From Clostridia bacterium (lineage in GTDB: Bacteria > Bacillota_A > Clostridia > Christensenellales > UBA1242): DNA of 64,000 bases. The stretch is taken from positions 65,202 through 129,201 of the forward strand of contig JAQVQJ010000001.1 in NCBI GenBank assembly GCA_028701635.1, in the 5' to 3' direction. Numbering within the stretch: position 1 is the stretch's first letter; each line of letters begins with the position of its first letter. Below the pieces are notes generated by a model. It had not been told where the DNA came from. It saw only the letters and a list, made by a program, of their open reading frames with translations, and did no database searches. A program made the translations under genes and the position numbers. Positions 45,456 to 53,846 of this stretch are shown piece by piece.

Positions 45456-46058
45456 TCAAATTAAATGCACGTCGAGCTGATTAAACGCAAAATCAAACGA
45501 ACAATCAATTTCATCTGGATCTCTAAAGTTATATAAAATATTACCTAGTTTTATAGCAAAGGCGTTTTTAAATACAAATTCTACTTTTGGTTTATTATAT
45601 TCATCTAGTGCGTTTATAACTATTGTTGTCGTATAATCATACAACATTTCAGGAGATAATTTTGGATATACGCCACCGATTCCTTTAAATATCTCCGGAC
45701 CTCCATATGTGCTATATAACTGATCGTTGAATAATTGCAACCATTTCCAAATTACCCAATAGTTTTTAAATTCGTTATCTATTACAAATCCAACAGATGA
45801 TGGTGGATATGCCGGACGGTCAAAAGAGGTTATATTATGAGTTTGACCACCAAAATGTAATTGATGTGCAGGAACTTCAATATTAGGAATATTGACACTA
45901 TAAACAGAAAACTGCAAACTATCCAAATTTAAGAAATCAGATTCCCGTGTTCTTTTTGTATTTATACTTTTTAGAATATTTGGAATCGTAAGGATAAGTT
46001 GAAATTTATCCTTACGTGATTTATTAAGGTGTGTTTGTGTTATTGGAACACTTGACAT
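45456..46058 (-). CDS. Second tail tube-like protein (gp19/gp54 fold)
   Basis: A 200-residue protein with the strand pattern of the tube family: LQFSVYSVNIPNIEVPAHQLHFGGQ, then SSVGFVIDNEFKNYWVIWKWLQLF, and a C-terminal IDCSFDFAFNQLDVHLI strand. T4 has two proteins of this fold, gp19 and the baseplate gp54, so this may be the tube initiator or a minor tube ring. It sits between the sheath gene and the LPPWLK-repeat gene. Confidence 0.6.
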   Translation of the reverse strand: MSSVPITQTHLNKSRKDKFQLILTIPNILKSINTKRTRESDFLNLDSLQFSVYSVNIPNIEVPAHQLHFGGQTHNITSFDRPAYPPSSVGFVIDNEFKNYWVIWKWLQLFNDQLYSTYGGPEIFKGIGGVYPKLSPEMLYDYTTTIVINALDEYNKPKVEFVFKNAFAIKLGNILYNFRDPDEIDCSFDFAFNQLDVHLI

Positions 46059-46060
46059 TA

Positions 46061-46639
46061 TTAGCCTCGATTATGAATATCACCATCTTCACCATATGAC
46101 GAACTCTGATCACTTAAAGGTTCATCAGAATCTAGATCCTCATCAGTATCTAAATCATTTATATCACCTATATCTTGCATGCCTTCCAAAGAATTACCGC
46201 CTTCTAATTTATCCATTATGCTTTGTAAAATTGGTGAGTTGCTAACTTCGGAGTCATCTCTACTGTTACTAATAAAATCAGATAAAATATCGCCAAGATA
46301 ACTTACTTCTTCTGGTGTCAATGTAATAGTAATATTTTCAGTATATTCACTAGTTTCATCTGCATTTGATGCTTCTTGTTCAGGATTACTAGATGGTCCA
46401 TTAGTTTCAAAAGATTCTTTAACGGGTTTCTTTCCTTTGCCTTTTAGCCATGGTGGAAGCCCTTTCTTGCCTTTCTTGCCTTTCTTACCCTTGCCTTTCT
46501 CTTCTTTATCACTCTTCTCTGATTTTTCTTCTTTCTCGCCTTTCTTATCCTTTAGCCAAGGCGGTAGTCCTTTCTTCTCTGTAACCAAACTCTTTGATTC
46601 CATATATACTGTCCAAATTTTATCTTCATCAATTCTCAT
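46061..46639 (-). CDS. Hypothetical acidic/basic low-complexity protein with GLPPWLK repeats
   Basis: A 192-residue protein. GLPPWLKDKK near residue 24 recurs as GLPPWLKGKG near 61, separated by a Lys/Gly/Glu block. The C-terminal half is acidic with a helical segment (LTPEEVSYLGDILSDFI) and a disordered Asp/Ser tail. The N-terminus (KIWTVYMESKSL) resembles that of the low-complexity protein at 52985-53833 (EEAYQLVIESQK). Composition and late location suggest a prohead core or scaffold-type part, which is inference only. Confidence 0.5.
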   Translation of the reverse strand: MRIDEDKIWTVYMESKSLVTEKKGLPPWLKDKKGEKEEKSEKSDKEEKGKGKKGKKGKKGLPPWLKGKGKKPVKESFETNGPSSNPEQEASNADETSEYTENITITLTPEEVSYLGDILSDFISNSRDDSEVSNSPILQSIMDKLEGGNSLEGMQDIGDINDLDTDEDLDSDEPLSDQSSSYGEDGDIHNRG

Positions 46640-46708
46640 AATAATACTTCCTTTAAAATATTTAGTATTTAGCGTGATTTTTTTAAAAATATATTATAAT
46701 ATATAATC

Positions 46709-46978
46709 ATGTATAATAAGGATTACAAATATATATATTACGAAGATATGCGTGGAAAAGTGTTGGGATATATCGATGAAACACGGCCTTCATCTGAAGA
46801 TGAAATATTTGTAACTATTATTGCTGAAAAAAACCATGTATCTATAAATACATATAGTCCATGGGATATAACAAACCGTAATTGTACCATAATGGTGGAT
46901 TTAAAAAGATTACAATATTGGAGATTCTATGATGATTATGAAGAATTTTTTGCAGCCTTTTTTGAAGCTATTTTATAA
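46709..46978 (+). CDS. Small hypothetical protein
   Basis: An 89-residue protein opening the plus-strand gene row at 46.7-50.65 kb. Mixed strands (KVLGYIDETRPSSEDEIFVTIIA) and an aromatic C-terminus (WRFYDDYEEFFAAFF). TATAAT at 46695-46700 lies nine bases before the ATG and no ribosome site is visible, suggesting a very short leader. Function unknown. Confidence 0.5.
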   Translation: MYNKDYKYIYYEDMRGKVLGYIDETRPSSEDEIFVTIIAEKNHVSINTYSPWDITNRNCTIMVDLKRLQYWRFYDDYEEFFAAFFEAIL

Positions 46979-47255
46979 CCGTTTAAAATATAGAGGATTT
47001 TATGCTATACATAGTGGGGACACTGCAGGCGGATTTTTCACATATATTAAAGAAGAAGATAGAGGAGATAGTTACGCTCTTTTATTAATGCCCGATCCCA
47101 TGAAAGCCATATACGTCAAAAAAAGTGATATTGAACTAGATCAAAAATATGATAATATAATGTTTGTCAAAAAAATACCAAAAGATGTATATGAAGTATG
47201 TAAAGCAAATTTTATTTATTACGCGAAAGTAGCAGGTATATATGCAAATCGATAA
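46929..47255 (+). CDS. Small hypothetical protein overlapping its upstream neighbour
   Basis: Up to 108 residues. The part after residue 18 (RLKYRGFYAIHSGDTAGGFFTYIKEEDRGDSYALLLMPD) has the composition of a real small beta-rich domain. The first 15-17 residues overlap the preceding gene in another frame, so the true start may be later, though no better ATG with a ribosome site is seen. It overlaps the nuclease start by 14 bases. Function unknown. Confidence 0.5.
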   Translation: MMIMKNFLQPFLKLFYNRLKYRGFYAIHSGDTAGGFFTYIKEEDRGDSYALLLMPDPMKAIYVKKSDIELDQKYDNIMFVKKIPKDVYEVCKANFIYYAKVAGIYANR

Positions 47256-48162
47256 TTTAATTATAGACGGAACGAATATTGAATTTAGAATCTTTTTTGT
47301 TACCCGTGGATTCCAACCAGCAAATGATGAAATAACGGTTCAAGAAGAGAAAGAAACATCTAATTGTACTTTTAAATTTCTTCAAACTTTTTATAAATTA
47401 GTTGAAAAGTTCAATCCCACTAACATTTATGCAACATGGGATAAAAAACTTGTACATCCATCTACTAATTTTAGAAAAGATATATTAGGCGATCAATATA
47501 AAGCAGGTCGCGTTAAGCCTCCTGATATTCAAGAAATGTATGATCAAGAAATAAAATTAATAGAAATTCTTGAATCTCTTGGAGTGAAAAATATATTTCC
47601 TAATGTGCTTGAAGCTGATGACGTATGCGCATGGCTTTCGGATAATCTTCCCGGTCAAAATATAATAGTATCAGCAGATCAAGATTTATTACAATTAGTA
47701 TCTCCTAATGCTTCTGTATATAATTTAAAGGAATTAATCACATATAAAAACTTTGAAGAAAAAAAAGGAATAAAACCTGAACAGTTTGTACTCTTTAAGG
47801 CAATAAAAGGAGATCCGTCTGATAATATTCCAGGTTTAAATGGATATGGGGAAGTTCGTTCGCGTAAATTAGCAACCAATTGGGATAATACAAATCTAAC
47901 AGAAGAATTTAAACAAATAGTAGAACGAAATATCAAATTAATCGATTTACGTTATGGGTATAATTTTCAAGAAGGAGAAAAACAAAAATATGCAGAACAA
48001 TTAAATTATGTTCGACATATAAAATCGGATATAAACCGTTTTATTGAATTATGCCGTCAAAATGAATTTACAACGTATATTGATAATATTGATAAATGGA
48101 AAAGGATTTTAAATCGTAATAATATAATAGATATTATTAACAGCATTAATATAAATAATTAA
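47242..48162 (+). CDS. rnh: RNase H-like 5'-3' exonuclease (FEN/PIN family)
   Basis: A 306-residue nuclease of the T4 RNase H type (305 residues). Metal-ligand motifs run in order: IDGTNIEFR at the N-terminus, ATWDKKLVHPSTNFR near 61-75, VLEADDVCAW near 127, VSADQDLLQL near 144-153 and GDPSDNIPGLNGYG near 188-201 (the helix-hairpin-helix site). It removes RNA primers and adjacent DNA from Okazaki fragments behind gp32. The start lies inside the upstream gene. Confidence 0.85.
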   Translation: MQIDNLIIDGTNIEFRIFFVTRGFQPANDEITVQEEKETSNCTFKFLQTFYKLVEKFNPTNIYATWDKKLVHPSTNFRKDILGDQYKAGRVKPPDIQEMYDQEIKLIEILESLGVKNIFPNVLEADDVCAWLSDNLPGQNIIVSADQDLLQLVSPNASVYNLKELITYKNFEEKKGIKPEQFVLFKAIKGDPSDNIPGLNGYGEVRSRKLATNWDNTNLTEEFKQIVERNIKLIDLRYGYNFQEGEKQKYAEQLNYVRHIKSDINRFIELCRQNEFTTYIDNIDKWKRILNRNNIIDIINSININN

Positions 48163-48174
48163 AGGAAACATAAT

Positions 48175-48375
48175 ATGGAACAAGTATATCAATTAACACA
48201 ACAAACATGCAATATGTGTGGACAAGGTGGAATATCCCCGCGCACAGAACAATATATAGATAGATGTGCACAAGAAGTAGTAGTTGAAGCGGTATGGCAA
48301 TGTCATCGTTGCGGTAGTCGTTTTAGTAGTGGCATTGTATCACGTACACCAATTGATGAAAAACAAACAAAATAA
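48175..48375 (+). CDS. Small zinc-ribbon protein
   Basis: A 66-residue protein with two Cys pairs: CNMCGQGG near residues 12-19 and CHRCGSRF near 41-48, spaced as in a zinc ribbon. A good AAGGA site precedes it. Small zinc ribbons in phages often bind nucleic acid or RNA polymerase, but the role here is unknown. It overlaps the next gene by 20 bases. Confidence 0.6.
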   Translation: MEQVYQLTQQTCNMCGQGGISPRTEQYIDRCAQEVVVEAVWQCHRCGSRFSSGIVSRTPIDEKQTK

Positions 48376-48820
48376 AATAGAAGAAATTATCGAAGAAACT
48401 ATGGACGCCGGCGGTACTCTTTTCGGTGGTGCAGCATATGGCGGTTCTGGTACTTTCTCCTATTCACAACAAGCCGGTGCGAAAACATGGGCGCCTCGAT
48501 CTACGGCAAACAGATCAACGGGCGCTGAGCCTCAAGGATATAATGTTAAAGATATAGGGGACGAAGAACATTTATTACATCATAAAGCGCCTAAAAAACG
48601 TCCATTTCCTTTAGAGACAATTAATGATTCATTAGCTCAAGCATATCTACAATTATGCAATGCTGAAATACAACTGAAAACATGTAACAAATATAATTCA
48701 GTTATGGAATTAAACATGGAAAAAAAGGCTCTTCTTAAACATCTGCATAAAAAAACAAAAGCATTAAAAATTATGATAAAAAATATGGCAGATGATCTTG
48801 ACAGAATATCTTTTTCATAA
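48356..48820 (+). CDS. Hypothetical protein with Gly-rich N-terminus and helical C-terminus
   Basis: About 154 residues. I choose ATG 48356 because the longer frame to 48284 lies entirely inside the zinc-ribbon gene. Residues 16-45 are Gly/Ala/Ser-rich (GGTLFGGAAYGGSGTF) and the last 70 residues form long helices with Lys-rich patches (LHKKTKALKIMIKNMADDL). Its Gly-rich head resembles that of the protein at 1159-1944. Function unknown. Confidence 0.5.
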   Translation: MKNKQNKIEEIIEETMDAGGTLFGGAAYGGSGTFSYSQQAGAKTWAPRSTANRSTGAEPQGYNVKDIGDEEHLLHHKAPKKRPFPLETINDSLAQAYLQLCNAEIQLKTCNKYNSVMELNMEKKALLKHLHKKTKALKIMIKNMADDLDRISFS

Positions 48821-48826
48821 TATAAT
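48798..48826 (+). promoter_or_regulatory. Perfect consensus sigma70 promoter abutting a start codon
   Basis: TTGACA at 48798-48803, exactly 17 bp, TATAAT at 48821-48826, all inside the end of the preceding gene. ATG 48833 follows six bases after the -10 box, so transcription should start at or next to the ATG, predicting a leaderless mRNA. Confidence 0.65.
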
Positions 48827-48832
48827 ATAAAT

Positions 48833-49069
48833 ATGGATACTTTAAGAGAAAAAAGAGAACTAAGAGGTCTCAGTGTTACTTGTTTCAAACAAAACGGCAC
48901 GAATATACTCTGTAAAATAAATTTAATGCCTAATGATGCATTATCTTTATGTGATAGAACTAAATCAGGACTTTTTAAAAATAAAGAGTTTCATGATAGA
49001 TTTATTAATATGATTGTAACTAGTTTAGATAAATTAATAAAGGATGAAAAAATAAATGAATCCAAATAA
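48833..49069 (+). CDS. Small hypothetical protein, predicted leaderless mRNA
   Basis: A 78-residue basic protein (MDTLREKRELRGLSVT...). No ribosome site precedes it; instead a perfect TTGACA-17-TATAAT promoter ends six bases before the ATG. It overlaps the membrane protein gene downstream by 14 bases. No recognised motif. Confidence 0.55.
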   Translation: MDTLREKRELRGLSVTCFKQNGTNILCKINLMPNDALSLCDRTKSGLFKNKEFHDRFINMIVTSLDKLIKDEKINESK

Positions 49070-49553
49070 AAATGAAATGAAAATTTTTATTGGTGCTTTA
49101 TTTAAAATTCTAGGAGTAGCGTTTGTATGTGGAATATGCACGGGTATTATATGTCAAACATGGATTGCTGGTCTTTCTATGTTTATTATGGCTATAGTCG
49201 CCCAATTTGCTATCAATGCGATCGTAATGGAATTGGCGTCTAGAAAAAATAGAGAAGCTGAATTTTTAGCAAAACAAGTATTAAAAGAAGCTTCAGAAAG
49301 ACAACTACCATACAATTTAAATTGTGCATATTGTAATGAATTAAATAGAATAGGTATTTCTTTTGTTAATGAAAATTCTTTTGAATGTGTAAAATGCAAA
49401 CAGCCTAATAAAGTATATATTCAATTTACTACAGTACGTATTACAACACCATTAGTTCAAAAAGAAAATACCACTTTTATAGACATGGAAAGTGATCCTG
49501 GTGTTTCACAATCTACAGTTAATCAACCTATTTCAATGATGTCAAATGAATAA
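49056..49553 (+). CDS. Small membrane protein with zinc-ribbon-like tail
   Basis: A 165-residue protein. Two adjacent hydrophobic segments (about residues 9-30, GALFKILGVAFVCGICTG, and 33-56, WIAGLSMFIMAIVAQFAIN) predict a membrane hairpin. The soluble tail carries CAYC near 90 and CVKC about 20 residues later, a zinc-ribbon pattern. The tail would face the cytoplasm under the positive-inside rule. Role unknown; an effect on host membrane processes is possible. Confidence 0.6.
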   Translation: MNPNKNEMKIFIGALFKILGVAFVCGICTGIICQTWIAGLSMFIMAIVAQFAINAIVMELASRKNREAEFLAKQVLKEASERQLPYNLNCAYCNELNRIGISFVNENSFECVKCKQPNKVYIQFTTVRITTPLVQKENTTFIDMESDPGVSQSTVNQPISMMSNE

Positions 49554-50001
49554 TGAAATTCCTGATAAGCAAGGTCTTTTAGCATTAATAAAAGATGCGC
49601 CATCTTCGAGTATTCCTCCTGAAAGAAAACCTCATGAAGACGAATGGCAACCCCCTGATATAAACTTACAAAGTCGTGAAATATGGGGTAAAGAATCTAA
49701 TCAATTATTAGATGATTATAAATTTGGTGAATCTTTTGCTAAATTTGGTGAATCTAATTTAACTACTAAAATGTTTTTGAAACGGTTTTCTTTAGCTATA
49801 TGTACTATCATTTCAAATGAATATCAAAAAAGAGGTGTAGGCGCGGAGGAAATGTTACCTCTTTATAAAATATTAGAATCAACTTTTTTGTTAATTTCAA
49901 AAGAAATAGATAAAAAAGACTTGAAAGATTTTAATATATTGTCTATAATATCGTCATTGCAAGGATTTTTAAACAATTATCGTAAAAAGGGAATAAAATG
50001 A
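49546..50001 (+). CDS. Hypothetical protein
   Basis: A 151-residue protein with a Pro-rich first third (SSIPPERKPHEDEWQPPD) and a helical remainder that includes the near duplicate FGESFAKFGES. It overlaps both neighbours (8 and 4 bases). No family recognised. Confidence 0.55.
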   Translation: MNNEIPDKQGLLALIKDAPSSSIPPERKPHEDEWQPPDINLQSREIWGKESNQLLDDYKFGESFAKFGESNLTTKMFLKRFSLAICTIISNEYQKRGVGAEEMLPLYKILESTFLLISKEIDKKDLKDFNILSIISSLQGFLNNYRKKGIK

Positions 50002-50273
50002 GTGATAGAAATTTAAAAGATATGTCTGTATTCGAACAATCTCGTTGGTATGCATTGATGGAAGCTGTTAATCTTATTGCTGATGAATGTGAAGAAAGAC
50101 ATATTAATTTCAATAAAATAAAAATTTCGCCGTTAGATATAGAAAAATATATAGAAGGTACCTGTGACATATTTGCACGAAAAATTATAGAAGATCAAAA
50201 AACACATCAACATAATGGATTTTTATTTGAGCTCCACAACATTTCATCAACAGCAGATAAGGTAACCATATGA
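49998..50273 (+). CDS. Small hypothetical protein
   Basis: A 91-residue, mainly helical protein with an acidic core (LMEAVNLIADECEERHINF). It overlaps its neighbours by ATGA on both sides, so it is part of a translationally coupled row. No family recognised. Confidence 0.55.
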   Translation: MSDRNLKDMSVFEQSRWYALMEAVNLIADECEERHINFNKIKISPLDIEKYIEGTCDIFARKIIEDQKTHQHNGFLFELHNISSTADKVTI

Positions 50274-50650
50274 TATATATAGTCGGATATACTTTTCAAT
50301 TTAATACACGGTCACATATTCAATCAACGGAAACCCCGGGAATGTCGATGCAAGAACGTATTGCACTGACTAAAATAAATCAAAAAAATCAAAAAACATT
50401 ATCTGCATTTGATCCCCGGTTTATAGCAGGTCATACATATAAAATAGTTCGAATTTTTTGTGACCCTGAAGGAAAATGGCATTATATTTTTAATGACCTT
50501 TCTAATTCTGCCTTAGCTGATATAGATGTATCATTTCCCGACTCATTCGCAGGTGATAATTATGTTGCTGCAATTTCATGCAAAACCAAACAGCTAGAAG
50601 AAGAACGTAATCAAATCGAAATTGCGTATAAGCAAAACGAAAATTCTTAA
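50270..50650 (+). CDS. Hypothetical protein
   Basis: A 126-residue protein with a beta-rich centre (FIAGHTYKIVRIFCDPEGKWHYIFNDLSN), reminiscent in character of small SH3-like barrels, and a charged helical tail. It ends overlapping the stop of the convergent neck gene by four bases. No family recognised. Confidence 0.5.
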   Translation: MIYIVGYTFQFNTRSHIQSTETPGMSMQERIALTKINQKNQKTLSAFDPRFIAGHTYKIVRIFCDPEGKWHYIFNDLSNSALADIDVSFPDSFAGDNYVAAISCKTKQLEEERNQIEIAYKQNENS

Positions 50651-51543
50651 TAATTTCCGTATACTGAATTATCACTTCCTGGGGTTTTCGAATAATCCCA
50701 AATACGTCTAGATTCATCTTCGACATTTTGATCATACTTTTTAGGCTCTTCAGCATAATCCGAACCGCCTGAAAGTTTACCATATAAAGTTTCATCAGAT
50801 ATTTGATCATGTCCTGGTTCACGAGGTGCATTCGGTTGATAACTATAATCAAAACGTTTGCAATGTAAAATCCATACATAATGACCTTGTAACATATTAT
50901 AGTTCATTGTAAGATTTTCATCACGACGTTCTGTAATTTCAAAAATAGGTGCACCTCTCATAAGATGTTGGAAAGTAGATACATCATTATATGTCGAGTA
51001 ATATGTTGAATCTGTCGTACATGTTATACCATCACTAATTGTTGGGTTTATAGTGCTCCCGCATACTAATTCTAAAACATCAGTAGCTAATGCATATCCT
51101 GAACATGAAGTAGTTTCATTTGATATAGTATTAATATCATTCATGCCCCCTGGACGATCCCAACCGAATTCAGTCAGTCTGATTAAATCACCTGCTTTTG
51201 GTTCGGCTGCATTACTATTAAAAGCGGCTCTAAACGTTAAAATAGGCACAATAAAAGTAGCATCAGCATCTGTACGAATACCAAATTTAGATAATAACAA
51301 AGAATCATTATTAAATTGAGCCATCATAATCATAGGAGTGGGGCCACTAAATGGTGCAAGTGGGTGTTCGCCATAAAAAAAATCATGGGCTGATGTTTGA
51401 TAATCATACGTATAAAAATCTATATAAGTACCGTATAATTTATTTAATTCTATCCAATAATTTTGTATTACTCTGCGTTCGTTTTCATTTACTACTTTAC
51501 TTGTAAAACGTAAACCAGCACCACTATTTGTTCCACATTTCAT
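50647..51543 (-). CDS. Neck/head completion protein (gp14-like candidate)
   Basis: A 298-residue protein. LNKLYGTYIDFYTYDY, HDFFYGEHPLAPFSGP, LSKFGIRTDADATFIVPILTFRAAF and EPKAGDLIRLTEFGWDRPGG follow the order seen in the T4 neck protein gp14 (strand with Tyr pairs, FGE/FGI motifs, then an EPKEGDLIYFP-type turn). Near the C-terminus APIFEITERRDENLTMNYNM and HYVWILHCKRFDYSYQ fit the last strands. It would join head and tail. The downstream residues are low complexity. Assignment is moderate. Confidence 0.55.
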   Translation of the reverse strand: MKCGTNSGAGLRFTSKVVNENERRVIQNYWIELNKLYGTYIDFYTYDYQTSAHDFFYGEHPLAPFSGPTPMIMMAQFNNDSLLLSKFGIRTDADATFIVPILTFRAAFNSNAAEPKAGDLIRLTEFGWDRPGGMNDINTISNETTSCSGYALATDVLELVCGSTINPTISDGITCTTDSTYYSTYNDVSTFQHLMRGAPIFEITERRDENLTMNYNMLQGHYVWILHCKRFDYSYQPNAPREPGHDQISDETLYGKLSGGSDYAEEPKKYDQNVEDESRRIWDYSKTPGSDNSVYGNY

Positions 51544-52013
51544 ATAATTCCTTTAATAATTTTTGAATGTCCTTTTCCGAATGGACTTCTCTTTTTATAT
51601 TTACGAGGTCCACTTCTATGAGGCTTGAAAAGATAATACATTCCGGGTTTATACCGAATCATTTGAATGCCCGTAGATCCTAAATGTTTCATAGGTTTAT
51701 TTTCAGACGGGATGATAAATTTATATTTTTTTGCTATATCCAATACTTCTTTTTTAGATAATTTCCAAACACCACTAGGAGCTTTTTTTGCAATATCAAC
51801 AGTTCGACTACTAGTGTCGAGGCCTTTTACCATTGCAGCCAATCCATCTGGTACCATATCAGTTTTTGTATTTCTATACATTTTCGGTACTTGACTGAGA
51901 GTTTTTCTATTAGTACCTCTTTCTTTAAATCGATGGGATCTTAAAGGATCTGCGGGAATTTTTAATTTTCCTAGACGTTTTAAATTTTCATTTACAATAT
52001 TCATGATTTCCAA
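51540..52013 (-). CDS. Hypothetical basic protein in neck/head module
   Basis: A 157-residue strongly basic protein, especially C-terminal (KPHRSGPRKYKKRSPFGKGHSK). It overlaps gp14-like and NTase-like genes by 4 and 13 bases, implying coupled translation. Size and basicity could fit a DNA-contacting head or neck component, but no family is recognised. Confidence 0.5.
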   Translation of the reverse strand: MEIMNIVNENLKRLGKLKIPADPLRSHRFKERGTNRKTLSQVPKMYRNTKTDMVPDGLAAMVKGLDTSSRTVDIAKKAPSGVWKLSKKEVLDIAKKYKFIIPSENKPMKHLGSTGIQMIRYKPGMYYLFKPHRSGPRKYKKRSPFGKGHSKIIKGII

Positions 52014-52891
52014 ACGTTCCCCATTATCTTTCTAATAAGAGGCTTATCGTTTAACTCTAACTCCCCTCTTTCGTCAATAATAGATTCTAGCTTTTGAATA
52101 GCTTTCGTATAATAATATTTTTCAAATAATTTATATGTTATATTCTCTGGTAATTTATTGATCGCGCAAAATAAGTGCAATTCATTAGGGGTAGTATATT
52201 GAGATATGTCAAATTTTTTAAGAGATTTAGTATCTGATTTAAGCTGTATTAATTGTTTTAATAATTCATCTATTTGCATTAGTTTTTGTCTTAATACATA
52301 ACGCAATCTTTTAATGATATCAGTATTTAAATTACTTATTTCATCAAAATCCAATAAGTCATGTTGAATTTCCCCTGTAGATATATCTATACTAGTAAGA
52401 GTATTATATAGTTTAGATACCCATTTTTCTATTTCAGGTTCAAATGTAATAGGAGGTTTAATCCATTTTTCATTTACTATATCATATACTGCACTTGATT
52501 TCGAACTATCAAAATCATATGTTATAATATAATAATTTATGGCATGTTGGGTATCTGCGGCTAATCTACCGTTAAGATATTTTAATAAATGCATAATGTC
52601 AGCTGTAGATATGCTATCTATTAATTGTTTATCTACTTGTACAGGTATATCAATATCAGTTTTTTCGGTATAATTTTTTGTTAAAATATCACCTACAATA
52701 TAAAAAGCAACAACAGGCATAATATTACGAATTTCATCTATATCTTTTAAAATTTGTATTTTTATACTGTCACGTAAAATAGGTGTACCATCTTCTTTAA
52801 ATTGAAATACTGTTGAATCTAATTCATCTCTAGAAATGTTTACTAAAGATTCTTGCAAATTGTTAAAAATAATATTATCAAATGTATTCAT
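52001..52891 (-). CDS. Nucleotidyltransferase-like protein
   Basis: A 296-residue protein. AFYIVGDILTKNYTEKTDIDIPV near residues 61-83 resembles the nucleotidyltransferase signature (hG[GS] then D-x-D), with G68 and the D78-D80 pair as metal ligands; a later TYDFDSS near 125 could supply the third carboxylate. The C-terminal 150 residues are helical. The classical GS is GD here, so activity is uncertain. It sits among head and neck genes, an odd place for such an enzyme. An ATAAATAATT late promoter lies just upstream. Confidence 0.45.
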   Translation of the reverse strand: MNTFDNIIFNNLQESLVNISRDELDSTVFQFKEDGTPILRDSIKIQILKDIDEIRNIMPVVAFYIVGDILTKNYTEKTDIDIPVQVDKQLIDSISTADIMHLLKYLNGRLAADTQHAINYYIITYDFDSSKSSAVYDIVNEKWIKPPITFEPEIEKWVSKLYNTLTSIDISTGEIQHDLLDFDEISNLNTDIIKRLRYVLRQKLMQIDELLKQLIQLKSDTKSLKKFDISQYTTPNELHLFCAINKLPENITYKLFEKYYYTKAIQKLESIIDERGELELNDKPLIRKIMGNVWKS

Positions 52892-52901
52892 AGTACCTTT
52901 G

Positions 52902-52912
52902 AATTATTTATG
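52902..52912 (-). promoter_or_regulatory. T4-type late promoter
   Basis: Minus strand reads CATAAATAATT 11-21 bp upstream of the ATG at 52891. Confidence 0.5.
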
Positions 52913-52928
52913 CATTTAACATAAAAAG

Positions 52929-52959
52929 AAAGGCGTATAGTGATTAACTATACGCCTTT
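52929..52959 (-). terminator. Intrinsic terminator after the acidic low-complexity gene
   Basis: A perfect 13-bp stem (AAAGGCGTATAGT / ACTATACGCCTTT) with a 5-base loop. On the minus strand it is followed by CTTTTTATG, a T-rich tail. It ends the transcript of the gene at 52985-53833 and insulates it from the next late promoter. Confidence 0.85.
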
Positions 52960-52984
52960 GAACTTATTTATGGTTTAATTAACT

Positions 52985-53833
52985 TTATACATTATCAAAA
53001 ACGCCTGCACCTGTTTTGCCCATAGTTCCCTTTACATTAGCCTTCATGCTCATCTTAGGGCCAAGATCAGTTCTACGCGCTGGGCCTAATTTACCATCAT
53101 GGGATCCCTTACCCGGACCACCTGCGCCAGTAGCAGCTTTCTTACTTGATGGATTAAATGCTGATTTTACTCTATTGCATGATTTAGGGCCTTGGAATTT
53201 CTTCGAAGTATTAGGGAAAGGTTTGATCTTGCCGTCATGAGATCCTTTGCCAGGGCCTCCCTTTTGAACGGATTCTGGTGCTAATTCTTCTTCAGGTTCA
53301 AATTCATCACCAGGTTCAGAATCTATTTCACCTGCTTCATCACCGGCATCTTCCATATCGCTATCATATGCACCTAACTTTTCAGCCACTTCAGATAAAC
53401 GATCAATAATCATACGAAGCTCTGTTGCTACATCAACTTCTTCGCCTGTCGTATCATCTCCGCCATCTGGTGGAAAATCACCTGCGTCGTCGTCAAATTC
53501 ACCTTCGCCTGACATTTCAAGAGGGCTTTCATCCCCTTCTATTCCATCTGCTTCATCTATTTGTGTATTAAACAAACTATCAAATTTACTTGTTGGTAAC
53601 ATACTAGATAACTCCTTTTGTGATGATTCTGTTTTTATTTTACCGTGACCGGGATTAATTTTCGCCTCACCTTCTTGAGGTTTCCTTACCCTAGTTGATT
53701 CTGGCCCCATTCCACCGCCTGCCTTTTTAAGATCACCTGCCGCAGCTGAACCGGGATTTAAAGAAGATTTTACTGTACCTTCTTTTTGACTTTCTATAAC
53801 TAACTGATAAGCTTCTTCTAAACCATTTTTCAT
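52985..53833 (-). CDS. Acidic low-complexity protein with GGPGKGSHDGK repeats (prohead core candidate)
   Basis: A 282-residue protein, mostly disordered. The middle (90-195) is extremely acidic, with one helix (VATELRMIIDRLSEVAEKLG). GGPGKGSHDGK occurs twice in the C-terminal part (about 193 and 239), and PGHGK occurs near 60. The N-terminus MKNGLEEAYQLVIES recalls that of the GLPPWLK-repeat protein. A late promoter and its own terminator show single-gene late expression. A scaffold or internal head protein is plausible from composition; this is inference. Confidence 0.5.
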   Translation of the reverse strand: MKNGLEEAYQLVIESQKEGTVKSSLNPGSAAAGDLKKAGGGMGPESTRVRKPQEGEAKINPGHGKIKTESSQKELSSMLPTSKFDSLFNTQIDEADGIEGDESPLEMSGEGEFDDDAGDFPPDGGDDTTGEEVDVATELRMIIDRLSEVAEKLGAYDSDMEDAGDEAGEIDSEPGDEFEPEEELAPESVQKGGPGKGSHDGKIKPFPNTSKKFQGPKSCNRVKSAFNPSSKKAATGAGGPGKGSHDGKLGPARRTDLGPKMSMKANVKGTMGKTGAGVFDNV

Positions 53834-53846
53834 AAGTTCTCCTTTT

